Assembly: GCA_037074765.1 (NCBI GenBank)
Contig: JBAMDO010000446.1
Location: forward strand, 1 to 19,524
From: Mansonella perstans
Lineage: Eukaryota; Nematoda; Chromadorea; Rhabditida; Onchocercidae
DNA: 19,524 bases
Direction of reading: 5' to 3'
Both the position numbers and the translations under genes were made by a program. How positions within the stretch are numbered: position 1 is the first letter of the stretch; every line of letters starts with the position of its first letter. Shown here piece by piece: positions 1 through 11,631 of the stretch. Below the pieces are notes generated by a model. That model did not search any database. It was given only the letters and a program-made list of their open reading frames with translations, and was not told the DNA's origin.

Positions 1-870
1 TTGACTTTAGTCTAAGTTAAGTGACCACTGAAAACAATGCAAGTTTGATGGAATGATTAAATTATCATGATTCATTTTCGTAAGTCTCCATGATTTTTCT
101 TTAGAATCGTTTGAATCGAAATGGTCTTTCCAATTCATAAATCTTTCGATAAATTCACTGATTATTTTTTTTTTTTTTGAATAAATATTTAACTTTCAAC
201 ATACATGGAAAGTGACAAATTATTGTTTTTGATCCAATAAAAAAGCTAATATGTCTGAGTACTTTAATTTGAACGAGATTATTAATTCAGTTGTATTTTG
301 AATGTTTCGTTTAAATTAAAGTTTTACTTATCCCACTCTCTGTAAATTCGAATAATATGTCATGTCTTATGAAAAATTTCTTTTGCAACTTCTATTCGAT
401 TTTTCCATTTGCCATTTTTTTTTTATACAATTGACACAAAATACGCGGGAAATATTGAAGTGCAATTTAGAACTTATACAACTGATATTTTAAAAGATTT
501 GTACGGCGGAACAAAAATGAAATTCGCACGGAAAAAAATTTAGAATAAAATCGAAAATTTTGAAAAATGTTTGGCTTAATACATTTTTTCCAACTTATAA
601 CAACTGTGCTTGCAAATATTATGGATCTAATAAATGACATAGTGACATTTATTATAAATGCCAATAGACACATTGACATTATTAGTTAAAAATGATTTGC
701 TTAGCAATGAGAAGGAGAACATGAAATTTGCAAAATCCGAAAAGATTACTTCAGTTATATTTTGTAATCGAAAGCTTAAATTAGCAGCATTTTTTCAAGA
801 AAGTCAATTAATTTCCTGAAAATTGGGCTTTCATGAATTAATAGATCAGATAACTAATATTCAGCAAATA

Positions 871-922
871 TTCTAATCTAAAATTGTTCTGTTCTAAAAT
901 CTTCTGATCTAAAATTGTTTCT
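871..922. repeat. Short tandem direct repeat, 31-bp period
   Basis: Two near-identical copies of about 20 bp, with core ATCTAAAATTGTT, begin at about 871 and 902. Between them is a partial third copy (GTTCTAAAATCTTC). It is probably a local slippage duplication in non-coding DNA; no function is implied. Confidence 0.7.
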
Positions 923-966
923 GTAAAAGAAAAACCGAAATTTTTAGGAATTTCAAAAAATTATTG

Positions 967-1001
967 AATTATATGCACATTCAATTTATGTGCATATAAT
1001 T
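967..1001. repeat. Perfect 14-bp inverted repeat (hairpin)
   Basis: The left arm at 967-980 (AATTATATGCACAT) is exactly complementary to the right arm at 988-1001 (ATGTGCATATAATT), with a 7-nt loop TCAATTT. The stem is too short for a canonical miRNA precursor. It could be a cruciform-forming palindrome, a paired homeodomain or bZIP-like binding site, or a remnant of a foldback element. Confidence 0.85.
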
Positions 1002-2404
1002 TACAAGGACCGAGACACAGAATGAAAAATATGTGTACTTATCGAAATTGTTTCGAATCTTTTTAAATCTCAGAAACCAGTATTATACATTCATTCATCT
1101 TGCAGAAATCAAGTTTTTCAGCTCCATTTCGACAAACATTTTAACATTTATTCAAATAGCACAAAAGTCGACCCGACTCTAATCAGTCAAATTATTTCAA
1201 GATGTTTTTTTTTAAATTGTACAAATTAAAATATTTTTTGGAATTTTTCTCTGAAAACTCTTCTGCAAGATGTTTTTGAAATCTTTAAAATTTTACTCAG
1301 ATTTGCATATACAGGATTAAATTTTGTTTTTGTTATTTAATTGTGGTTGACAGAAAAATGAACACTGTGTAACTTAAAAACTATACGTTGGGATAAAAAA
1401 AATGCTTAATTGTCGAATAATTTCTCAATTGTCGTTGTTGATTAGTTGACTGCTAATGATCGAGACAAAATTTCGCCAATTAAATTTGCTGACAAGAACG
1501 ATAACATTGTCGAGCGACACATTCTAACTTTGACATGCTCAGCAAACTTCTGGTTTCCCTCGTGATAGGTGAATTATTTATTTGCTCATTAACTATAACT
1601 TAATTATTAATTTATTTAATTCCGCCGCTTTTCTCGTAATTCTGTCAAGTCATGAAAAAATCATCATATTTTGTTGAATGAAACTTTTATGATAACTAGC
1701 ATTAATAAGAATTGATGTGATGAGAAAAATGATTGCAGATCACTCATTCAGTAGACTCAATCAATCAATCATTAATTACCACTCTTATCCCAATTATTAT
1801 ATATGTAATCATTCATTTCATTTTTCTGACTTTACCTTTTTTTAACTTTTTTATTTGCTTTATTCTAGATATTGAAAATTTCGCTAACTAATTAATATAA
1901 TTAGCTGTCCACTATTACCGGATTTCATTGTATAACCATCGGATACAGTTGCATGTTAAAAACATTCTAGGACGGATCAACAACTATCAGCAATTTGTAT
2001 TAATTTAAATTCTTAGCTAATAATTTTGTGGTTTTTCAAATTTCTTATCTTAGTATAATTTGGCTCCATTATTGCAATACTTAATAAGCTATCAAGATAT
2101 GTATGGATGAAATACTACCGTCTGAAAAAATCAATAATTTGTTATTTCTTACTTTTTGTTTTGCTTTTGCTAAAATCCACAGCTGATTTCTTGAATTTCA
2201 TAAAATTTGAATGTAGATTTTTTGAATAACAAAGGCAGTCGAGAAATTTAAAGTGTGACATTTAAACTGTTTATTAAGTTATTTGATTATCTGATTAACT
2301 TTTTTTCGAATAGTTTTTCATTCATTATTCATTATCTACAAAAAAGTGCACCTGCTGGAAATTGTTTTTCCGAATTTCTTCAAGTCTTGAATTGACTGCT
2401 TAAA

Positions 2405-2469
2405 TTTGCTGTTTATAAAAACCATTAATTAGATAATCAGGACTCATAACTAAATAACTTGGGTCGATC
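2405..2469 (+). promoter_or_regulatory. Putative proximal promoter of the phospholipase A2-like gene
   Basis: A TATA-like TATAAAA sits at 2414-2420, about 50 nt before the chosen ATG. An AGATAA GATA-factor core lies at 2431-2436. In nematodes WGATAR sites often mark intestinal expression, so gut expression is possible; this is inference. The same AATCAG at 2435-2440 could act as a spliced-leader acceptor 29 nt before the ATG. None of these short motifs is decisive in such AT-rich DNA. Confidence 0.35.
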
Positions 2470-3906
2470 ATGCAATTATTCATGGCAGTGATACTAATTT
2501 ATGGCGTTTGCGCTTTCTCTATCGAATCAGGATCAATAGTCTTCGACCTTACACCGTTGCATCAGACCGATACAGGGACGCAATTATCTTTTCAAACAGA
2601 AATTGATTCGCCAGAAAAAAGTGAGAAGTTTTCTAAAAATTAAATATTTCTAACTGGTTTTATGCTTTTTATTTGTAAATTGAAATATTTTCTGTATGTG
2701 GCCTGTGACCCAATAATTCATTTGTTTCAATGCTTGTTATAAATCCACAAGCGAACACTTGTTTGATTGGAATTTCATTGAATGATTTAATTTGGACCTC
2801 ATTTTGTGGTATTTTTTTGCAAAATGTCGCTATTAAACTCATTTCATACTATTATCATTCAACAAAACTAATCTTTTACTCGATACTTCATAATTATGCT
2901 TTTCCGTTTTATTTCAGCAAATAGGTTCTAAATTTGAATGAACAATAGCATTTAAATAATTAATAATGAAATTAAAACAACAGTAAACAGCCGAAAAAAA
3001 TTAGAAAATAATCGATGGAAACAAACTTAATTCAAATCTCTTCCACGAAGTTCTAAAAATTCTACATTAAATTAAACTAGTGAAATTTCTCTTTTTTTTT
3101 CAGAAAGTGTCAAAAATGACGACATTAAGAACACTGTTGATGATAAAAGAATCAATGTAACAATGTGGGAATGTGGTGTCGATTTCTTGACTAAGTATAT
3201 CAGCAAATTGAAAGTTGAGCAGAACTGTCCACAGTTGAAAGGTTGATGGACATTTTTGTCGCAATTAAAAATAGCTGGCCACTGAAAAAACAGAAAAAGA
3301 AAGAGGAAAAACGATTATTTCAGCATTACGACAATGTTGTAGAAAATAACTGTTCCGAATTTCAAATTTGTTCAAGTTTCAGCATTTTTGCAATTTTCCC
3401 CGTATTTTTTTTTATTGTTCTCTGAAATGTATCGTTATTGACCAGGAAAAAAATCAATATATAGTAAACTTTAAACATTGCTGAATAAATGTTTACTTCT
3501 TTTTTCCTTTTTAATTTTGTCAATTTCTAGAATCAATTAATCAGTGTTGCATTAACCATGATAATTGCTACGACATGCAACGAGGAAGGCAACACTGTGA
3601 TGATACTTTCTGCACATGTCTTAATGTAAGCATTCGGCTTTTTTGTTTTTATTTTTTGAATTTAATTAAATTAATAAAGCAAATATATTTTATGAAAAAC
3701 GAATTTCTATTCAGAGTGCTACCAAGTTCAGTTCAATTTGCAATAGGCGACATAGCAAAGCATTTTGTGCAGTTGTTCGATCCTTTGGTGGATATGCTTA
3801 TATTGAAGCTGGAAAGTTGGTTATTTATAAGCTTTCTTTTTCATCTCTTTTGCAAGAAAATTTATACATAAATTTTTACAATTTAAATGGGTTTTTAATT
3901 TTTTGA
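2470..3906 (+). CDS. Secreted phospholipase A2-like protein, four exons
   Basis: Exons 2470-2620, 3104-3241, 3531-3625 and 3715-3906 join in consistent phase to give 191 residues. Residues 1-17 form a signal peptide (MQLFMAVILIYGVCAFS), so the product is secreted. Exon 3 encodes the hallmark motif QCCINHDNCYD at residues 101-111: the paired cysteines plus the His106-Asp107 pair that in secreted PLA2s activates water and binds calcium. It is followed by CDDTFCTC at 119-126. Upstream are WECGVD (72-77) and C92; downstream C137 and C146. One N-glycosylation sequon occurs at Asn68. The layout resembles the divergent secreted PLA2 family of nematodes, which would hydrolyse the sn-2 ester of phospholipids. 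I see no classical YGCYCG-type calcium loop, so catalytic activity is uncertain. The intron 2 donor (GTTGAT) is weak. The last ~25 residues are AT-coded and hydrophobic, so the true C-terminus may lie near residue 166 or in an unseen exon. Confidence 0.85.
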
Positions 3907-6515
3907 TTTCGTTCTTTGGCACCTGAATTTTGACTGAGAGTGAAATACAGAGTAAGAGTTCAAAGCTAACTATTGGAAAAACAAATGTTTGAGAAATCCT
4001 TTCATTTTAAAAAATTAAACTCATCAAATACATTGAGAATTTTTCCTCTAATAAGCGCAGTGATAATAGCAATTGCAACAAAAACGATCTTCAAGTATTT
4101 CTATTAAATTGAACAATTCATTGTATTTTCAAAAATATTATAAATTTTTGAATAGAGAAGAAGCGATGAAAAGAGCAGAAGGGGAGCAGTGACACATTTT
4201 GATCTTCTGAAGCTGTTGAAGATTTTGTTGAATAACTAATTCCAAAGCAAGTAATTCTCGAGCAAGCAATCCTCATTATCTGTTTAATCTTGTTTATATG
4301 CTGAAAATGTATAAATGTATGCATCACAGTCATATTTACATCAATATCAATCAATAAAATGTTTTTCTCATATGAAGTAAATCATTTTGAAATCTGCACC
4401 ATTGAAGTGTACCACTTTGTTATTCGTTTTACACGAGGTAAATCATTTTGATATTTCCATCATATGAATTATATCACTCACAATGGTTTTCGAAGACTTC
4501 ATCTTTATTCGGTGCGCATAAAATATTGAATTTTGGTCATCTGACAAAATAAAGTTGAAATTTTTTCTCTCAAAGAAAAAATTTAATGTTATCCATTCAT
4601 TATTATTATTATAAGAGATATTAAATGCTTTGAATTCGTTCAATTTGTTGCTGAAATTATTGAAGTAATTATTTTTATCTGATTTCTTTTTTGTTTCAAA
4701 AATTTACAAGATATGAATTTTTCTATTTTTCGATCCCGCTGAAATCTCATCTTAATCTTCATCATACATTTCAAATTTTGATTTCTACTAATTTCGATTC
4801 GTGAGCATTTAAATTAACAGCAACAGATTTGTTGCTTGAATTTCCGAAAATTTCTTTTGAAATATTAAATTTTACTCCACATTGTAAATTTCATTTTGAG
4901 GTCCAGTAATTGAATTAATTGTTACGATAATTTTTTCAATATTGAGAGTTACTTGTCTGAATTTATAGGCTGATGTATTTTTCCAGCTAACAGCTGATGT
5001 CATCAGGTAGATTAATATTTTGTTGCATTTAGCAACATTTCCATTTTGAAATTTGACGAACCACGTCACAGAATGAAAATTTCTTTCATTCATCTGTTAT
5101 ATTAATCTTTTTTCAGAAAAAAAAGTACAGAAATGCATCTCACGTAAGCAATATTCAAGCATGTAAAATAATTCGTGTAACTTACGTTTTTCTTTCAAGT
5201 AATTTATTAGTTTTATTGCTCAAAAACCAATCCATCTTTTTTATACAACAGTTAAACAAATAATTATTGAATAAATACCCAAGTGGTTGAATGCAAGGAA
5301 ACAAGCAAAATGCTAATTATTTTTGATATCATCATGAAATTAACTTCTAAACAAGGAATGAATAATGGAGTTAGGTTAGAAGAGCTAACTTAGAAATTTC
5401 ATCTCAACATTGCTATTCAATAACAAATGAAGCGATGAATGATAGATACGATTGATTACAATTATAAATCAACTGAAATGCTTGCAGCAGTGAGGTACAA
5501 AGAATGAATGATCCAAGTAAGAAATTATTTTATCGGTGGGTTATAAAGAAGTGATTTTTATGAAAGCGAAAAAGTTGCGCAAAATCTTTTGGTCATTTTT
5601 TTTGGCCATAATAATTAACAATTTTCCTTAATGACAATTCCATGAATTTGATTGCGTTTTTTAAAACTTTTTCTAATTTCTTCTTTCTTTTTAAAAAACT
5701 AAAACAGCCAAAAACAATCGTGGAAAATTGGCACCTTTTTTTTCAGTCAAAAGATATGTGGTAAATTTGTCACTTTTCAACGTAATTAGAATTTTTTTCA
5801 TTTTCAAGCTCTAAAACTTCGCATTTCAATGTTAACTTTGTAAGGAGGCTGCTGAGGTTTTTTTTTGATTTTTTTTGTAAAATGAAAAATAAAGACTGTG
5901 GTGAATCACTCCAATTTTTCATTCAAAAAAAAGCTTATTATAATATTTCGAGCCATCGCTATCGAATCAGTGAAATAGATTTCTGGAATGGATTTTAGGA
6001 ATTGTGACTTTTTTAAATTCATTAGTTAAATAGAATATCAAATTACTGAGTGAAGAAAAAGAAAACAAGAAACATTTCATTGTTTTAGGAGTGAAGAAAA
6101 AGCTTCCGTGTTTGATTATTTCAATTTTTCATTATTTAAGACTTTCTCTCATGAACTTATTGAGGAAAGAGATGACACAAAATGAATTGAGATAAGAATG
6201 TTCGGTAACAATTGGTAAGTCAGATTTCCTTCGCTCCCTCTCAGTCTTTTGATTTTTATTTCGACCCATTTCAATCACTGTAAATTCCATATTGAATAAT
6301 CTTCGCACTGAAGTCTGAAATTTTACAGTTTTTTCTTGCAGAAATTAATTGGCGAAAAAAAAAAAACAAAAAGAAAAGATAAGCAAATAATAAATTGTAA
6401 AGAATGGATGTGAAACTTTCAAAAACGGCATACTTTTTAATTTTGTTAAAAGATTTTCTGCGGTAATTATAACTAAGTGAATAATACAGTAATATTAAAA
6501 GTTTCTTTTCTGCAG
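3907..6515. other. Intergenic region, no gene supported
   Basis: About 2.6 kb of AT-rich DNA with frequent stops. Minus-strand open frames at 4118-4354, 4443-4643 and 4872-5093 have no recognisable domains, no splice-flanked coding segments and AT-driven composition. A possible poly(A) signal AATAAA at 4353-4358 could serve the phospholipase-like gene but lies about 450 nt past its stop. A strong donor-like GGTAAGTC occurs at about 6213, but joining it to either nearby acceptor creates an immediate stop, so no exon is called. Confidence 0.55.
4374..4454. repeat. Pair of 20-bp direct repeats, 61 bp apart
   Basis: GAAGTAAATCATTTTGAAAT at 4374-4393 and GAGGTAAATCATTTTGATAT at 4435-4454 differ at two positions. 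The flanking words CATATGAA (about 4368 and 4461) also recur, so a unit of roughly 60-90 bp seems to have been duplicated and diverged. Confidence 0.6.
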
Positions 6516-6529
6516 ATTCATATTCGGAG

Positions 6530-7504
6530 ATGTGGGAGGCGAACGAAAAAGTAGGATGGGAGGATGATGATGATGATGATGATAATTCGGGTGAGGGTTA
6601 GGATGAGGTGTTTGATTCCAGAAAACGATAAATCCACTTACCTCTCTAATTCCATTGTAAGTCTTTTTCAAACTTCCATAATTGTCATCCGATCATCATT
6701 ATACCACCATTATTCACAAGATGATCGTTGCATATGTCACGAAGATTTATTAACGATAAATTCACTTGTTCACATTTTTCACCAATCCAATTAATTAATA
6801 TGATTTACGATATTTTAATGATTGATTCAGTTATTTAAATATACATGTATATTTTACCGTTTCATTAGTCTCAGCAAACTGGCTATTCACTTATCTCCTG
6901 TCATTTTTTTGAAATTAATTTATTTAATTTATTCATAAGACATACAGTCCAGTGTATGTTGATAAGTGCATGTATTATTTTCAAAAAATAATCACAACAT
7001 GCTGAAACATTTTTGTTCTTTTAACAATTTCTTTCAAAATATTAAATCAAAGAAAACTTTCAGTAGTTGTTTTTGTTTTTATTCAAAAAATTGCATTGAA
7101 TTTAGTAATAAATAAGATTTGTGAGAAATTATTGCTTTCTCTCATACTTTTTTTGAAATGAACTCAAACATCTTTGTTTTATTTTTTTAATTTTAAAATG
7201 CAACAAATTTTTCAGTTTATTTTCTTTACCAAAACTAGAATTAGTAATAAAATGTATGTTTTTTTTAGGTCATCATCGTAATATCCATTTCAGGAAAATA
7301 TTGATAATCGATATCAGTAATCGAGAAAATATTTCCGGTAATTATTGTGCTATGAAAAACGGGCGATGAATTGTTCCATCTTCATACGAACGCTAGCAAC
7401 GGTTATAATTCGCTGAAAATTTTCTGGGAATTTAAATATTTCATAAAACATTGCCTTAATTAAATTTTCCAGAAGAAAAGACAAGGAAAAAAGAGAGGGA
7501 ATGA
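6530..7504 (+). CDS. Candidate acidic mini-protein, three exons (weak)
   Basis: A phase-consistent model joins 6530-6590, 7269-7337 and 7473-7504 into 53 residues. Exon A follows a good acceptor (TTTTCTGCAG, ending 6515) and ends at a good donor (GTGAGG). It reads MWEANEKVGWE followed by seven Asp from a GAT microsatellite. Exon B follows TTTTTTTTAG, reads through HHRNIHFRKILIIDI and ends at GTAATT. Exon C follows TTTTCCAG and encodes EEKTRKKERE before TGA, which overlaps the ATG of the next gene as ATGA. No family is recognised. Three short exons in AT-rich DNA can line up by chance, and the same segments could instead be 5' untranslated exons of the downstream ZP gene. Confidence 0.2.
7461..7472 (+). 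promoter_or_regulatory. Probable spliced-leader trans-splice acceptor
   Basis: TAAATTTTCCAG is a near-ideal nematode 3' splice site, and the ATG of the ZP-protein gene follows 28 nt later at 7501. No convincing upstream coding exon of that gene is seen, so this is a likely site for spliced-leader addition. It could alternatively be a cis acceptor for an upstream exon (see the 6530-7504 candidate). Confidence 0.5.
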
Positions 7505-10500
7505 ATTTATCAAAATTCGTTACCACTTATTTATTTAGTCATTACTTGCGCAATTTCTTCTCAATTTTTCTTTTTCCCTTCCACTGTTTTCATTCATGTT
7601 AGACTGTAAACAAATAAATAAGTAAATATCTTTTGCTCCTCTGTCATCTTTTTTTATATTGTAAACAAACAAATATATTTTGAAGATACTGTTACTAGTG
7701 ATGCATAATGCTGCAGCAGTAATGATTGACAATGACATCGTTGGTGATCCAGATATAGAATGTCTTGATGAGGAAATTCGTATTTTTGTTAAAACTCGGA
7801 AAATATTTAACGGTAATGTTTCTGAACTTAATTTAATTAATAAAGAGAAAAATATCAAATAGTGATTGTCCTTACTATCATTTATAAATTAGATTAAAAT
7901 TGAAAGAAAGACGAAAACCTTGACTGTTCTTTTTTTGACTATTAGTTATTCATAGTAGTAATTGTATTATTGCTAGCTTACATTAAATCACATTTTTAGT
8001 GCAGGCATTAATTTTCATTAATCATTCAAGCATTAATTAATTACTAGCGTTCGAAGTTAGAAAGTAATAGGACAAAAAAGATCAATTGATAATTAAATCT
8101 TAATACGTTATATGTAACGGAATAATCTGTCGTGTCATTTTTCATTCCAAATTCATAAGTTAACAGAAATTTTGTCAGGTCGAATTTATACTAAAGGAAA
8201 AGCGGATAATTCCGCATGCATGAAAGACGATTTTGCTCAAGAGAGGACTACGAAACCGCATATGTTTCTAAAATTTGGAACATGTGGTATGAGAAGCTTG
8301 CGATCAGTAAGTGTTCCGGAATAAACTTCCTTTATCCTAATTTATTGAATTCAGTGAAATAACTTATGTGTTAATTATCAGACTGACTTGATTGCAATCG
8401 ATTGAAAGAATTTAGCTTGAATTTTTGAAATACTTTGAATTTTCGAAAGTTTGAATTTTAGAAAAATCTTTGATGGAAAGCTCTGATACTTCGAATTTTT
8501 AAAACTTTGCTGTTTCGAATTTACCACAGCTCGTTATAGCAAATGGTATAATCATTCCTAAGTGAATTAATTGAATTAATGGATACACTTATCTGATTGT
8601 ACTTTAAGTTGTTAATCCTAGCCATTGTTAATTTTAGTTCAGATTTTATAGGTTTTTCTAAACAGAAACAAGTGAGTATTATTGTTGATACAAGCTCATC
8701 ACATATTTCAGTAAATGTTAATAATCCTTTGATAAAACAATTTAAATTTTCGTTCATTTAACTCCAATTTTAAACACTTTCAAAGTTTTGAAATTATTTT
8801 AGATTGATCCGCGAGGAATGTATTATGGCATTACAATAGTTGTTTCATTTCATACGGTTTGTTCATTGAAATTATTTCAATATTTTGTCAAATTATTCTA
8901 ATAAATTTTTGAAAAAATTGAAACTTTGCTACTTCGTAATTGGTTACAGTGAGAGAAAGAGTTTCGTGTTAATGTTATTTTTTGTTTTGTTTTAACATCA
9001 CAATAATTGTTGGTCCGAATAATTAATAGGTTTGTTTTAATTAATGATAATTTCAGCTATTTGTCACAAAAGTTGATCAAGCATTTCATGTCAAATGTTT
9101 TTTCGAAGAAGCCAGCCATGGACTAGGAGCTGAATTCGGTGTTAGGTATATTTTGCTTTAAACAAATTCCAATTATTATCTTTTAAATTTATGGAAAAAT
9201 TCATTTTCTTTCATAGCAAAATTTATTATTATTCATTCCATAAAAATATGATGCAATGATTGATGATGTTCGATAATAAAATTGTTGAGGAAATCTAGTC
9301 TAATCTTATTGGTAATTATGGCATTCATTCCTCATATTTATATATACATATGTAATTATAAATTAAAATTAGGCCAAAGAGAGGTAGAGAGAGAAAGAGA
9401 GAGAGGAAGGCAGAGAAATCCCAATTTAGGCCATATTTTCTATTTCCTTCCCCTCCTCCATTATGAAGTTTTAATTATTTTTTGTAACTGTTTTTTCTCT
9501 GTTTTCATTGTTCAGTGCTGTTTATTCATTTTGTTTGGATGTCATAGCAAAATTAAATGCAATAATAAGTAATTAAACTAATAATTGTGTAGTTATAAAG
9601 CAACATTTATGCAGAATAATTATTGGCAATGTTTTAAAAATTTTAGAAGCAAATAGTGATTACACGATTTCTTTCTTTTTGCAAGTTTAGACTTTTCCAC
9701 TTCAGATTTATCGTACTTATCCACTTTATGAAAAAGTATATCAATGGTGATAAGGCATTTCCATTTCTAAATTATTCATAATTTAAATTATCATGGATAA
9801 GTAACATAGGTTTATCCATTATTAAAAATTTAAATGAGCTAGTGAAATGAATGATATAATTTCAGTATGATACCAACGACGGAAGTGGAAGCACGTCATC
9901 CTATTCCAGGTTGCTCTTATAGTATTCATGGAAGTAGTATTGATGATCTTGAGGCTGGAAAACCTGCTGGTCCTATAATTAAGTATGCTCGGATTGGTGA
10001 TCGAGTACTTCATCAATGGCATTGCGATGATCGTAAGAAAACCTTACTTTTCTTCCTATAACACTTTTCATTCACAGAGTACGGTAGTACCTGTCATCCA
10101 TGCAATACGCTCATCTGTATACGATAGTGCCTGTCATTCACACAGTAGTGCTTGCCAACAATACGGTAGAATTTATCCACTATTCATGTGTTATCTAATT
10201 TTAAAATCGATTTGATTCTTTGTTGCTTAAAAGTTTTGTTAGTATTATGTTGATGTGCAGTTCTATCCTACCATCAATTAATAACGAATCATTTTCAGAA
10301 ATGTTTGGTATACTTATCAAAAACTGTTATGTTACTGATGGATTTGGTAAACGTAGCGAAGTTATCGATTCAAATGGGTTAACAATTAAATTTAATTAGT
10401 CGTAAAACGTTTTTGTTAATTTGATTTCGAAATTTATAACAATTTTTCAATAGATTTTTATTTTAAAAAAAAAACAGTTAATTCAGATGTTCAATTGATC

Positions 10501-11631
10501 CAATTCTCATTACGGGCATACGATATTCAGCTGATTTGCAAAGAGCTTATGGTGAAAGTACGGTATTTAAATTTGCTGATCGACCGGCTGTTTGGTTCTT
10601 TTGTCAAATTCAAATGTGCATGAAAAAGGAAGGGATGTGTAATGGAATTACAGTGAGTTGTTTGCATTAAAAAGAAAAAACTTCAAAATTTACGACATTT
10701 AAACTGGTATATTTAAAAATTTTTAAATAAATTAGATTTTTGTTAAAAATTTATTGCCAATTTCAAAAAGTTTTGTTAAAATTTTGAAATCTTTAAAATA
10801 TCTAAGACAAATTTGGGAATATTAGAAAGGATGAAAGATGTGGGCAGACGGAGAAATAGATAGGTGGTTAAAGACAAAAGATGTGATGGAGGAATAATTA
10901 TGATTATTAATTTAGCGGAAAAATTTTAGCCTCCGTTATGCACTTCACAAGCTAAAAATGTCGAATTCAATACAGAAGAGGGAGAAGAGCAAAAAGTTTC
11001 CGGGCCCATAAAACCGTTGTCTTTAACGTCATCATCTATGAAATCAGTGAAGGAAGGTCAAAGGCCGAAAACTGGAAATTTGGTGAATAGAATAGAAACC
11101 TCAGCGTACGAATATTTTGAGGAAAATGACAGGTAGATTTCTAAAATACAAGGAAAGATATAAATTTACGGCTAAAAGAGGTTTTTACTTTTTTTAAAAA
11201 AAGATGGACATTAAAATTTTAAACCTTGATTTTTTATTTTTAAATTTTTGTTAGAAATTTTGACCCTTTTTGAATAGAGGAATTAAAAAATAAAATAAAG
11301 GATTTAATTGGCCTTATTTATGTAATAATGAATGTAGCATAAATTTTTATGCGCATTAAAAGATAATTGAGATTTTTGCATTTAACCAAGTTAATAAATT
11401 CTACGAATGATTTTCTTTTCAAGATTTTTGTCCTCATTTAGTCCAAGCGGTGCGATGGTAAACGAAGAAGGCGGTGGAATTCAGGATGAAGTAGGATTTA
11501 CCACTTTGGCACAAAATGATTCTAGAAATAAGCATTCAAGAATGATAGCGAGACAGAAATTTTCAATTGCAATAACTGCTGAAGTTCTGTTTTGTGTTCT
11601 TTTTCTTTACTTGCAAAAAGAATGCAAATAG
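7501..11631 (+). CDS. Cuticlin-like ZP protein, short form reading through exon 10
   Basis: This shares exons 1-9 with the long form but does not use the internal donor at 11584. Exon 10 then runs 11424-11631 to a TAG, giving 412 residues. The extra segment VLFCVLFLYLQKECK, together with the preceding FSIAITAE, makes a hydrophobic C-terminal stretch (about 390-407) with a tiny charged tail, so it could serve as an alternative membrane anchor. A poly(A) signal follows the stop by about 125 nt. The first nine exons, including the whole 12-cysteine ZP domain, are near certain. Which C-terminus is real, or whether both are, is not settled by sequence. Confidence 0.5.

Larger units (their letters stand above)
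1..2469. other. Upstream intergenic region, no gene supported
   Basis: This stretch is AT-rich with many stops in all six frames. The only longer open frame (467-679, minus) has low-complexity Phe/Ile/Ser-rich content, no splice-flanked coding signature and no family resemblance, so it is not called. A slightly less AT-rich patch around 1435-1575 is short and interrupted by stops. The recognisable structure is limited to a direct repeat at 871-922 and a perfect hairpin at 967-1001, listed separately. Confidence 0.6.

Noticed and set aside
4118..5093. Three consecutive minus-strand ORFs of 66-78 codons
   Set aside because: No recognisable domain, AT-driven composition, and no splice-consistent linkage between them.
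6205..6220. Strong donor GGTAAGTC after a short ATG frame (MFGNN)
   Set aside because: The exon would end in phase 2 with TG, and both following acceptors (6343, 6515) are followed by A, creating TGA.
7535..7858. 107-codon minus-strand ORF
   Set aside because: It is the antisense shadow of ZP exon 2 and its flanking introns; the plus strand encodes a clear ZP-N start here.
9282..9572. 96-codon plus-strand ORF inside the ZP gene
   Set aside because: It lies wholly in intron 5, runs through a GA microsatellite (Glu-Arg repeats) and shows no domain resemblance.
9985..10215. Open frame spanning the end of ZP exon 6 and the intron repeat
   Set aside because: It is in a different frame from the conserved ZP sequence, and its tail comes from the 40-bp repeat.
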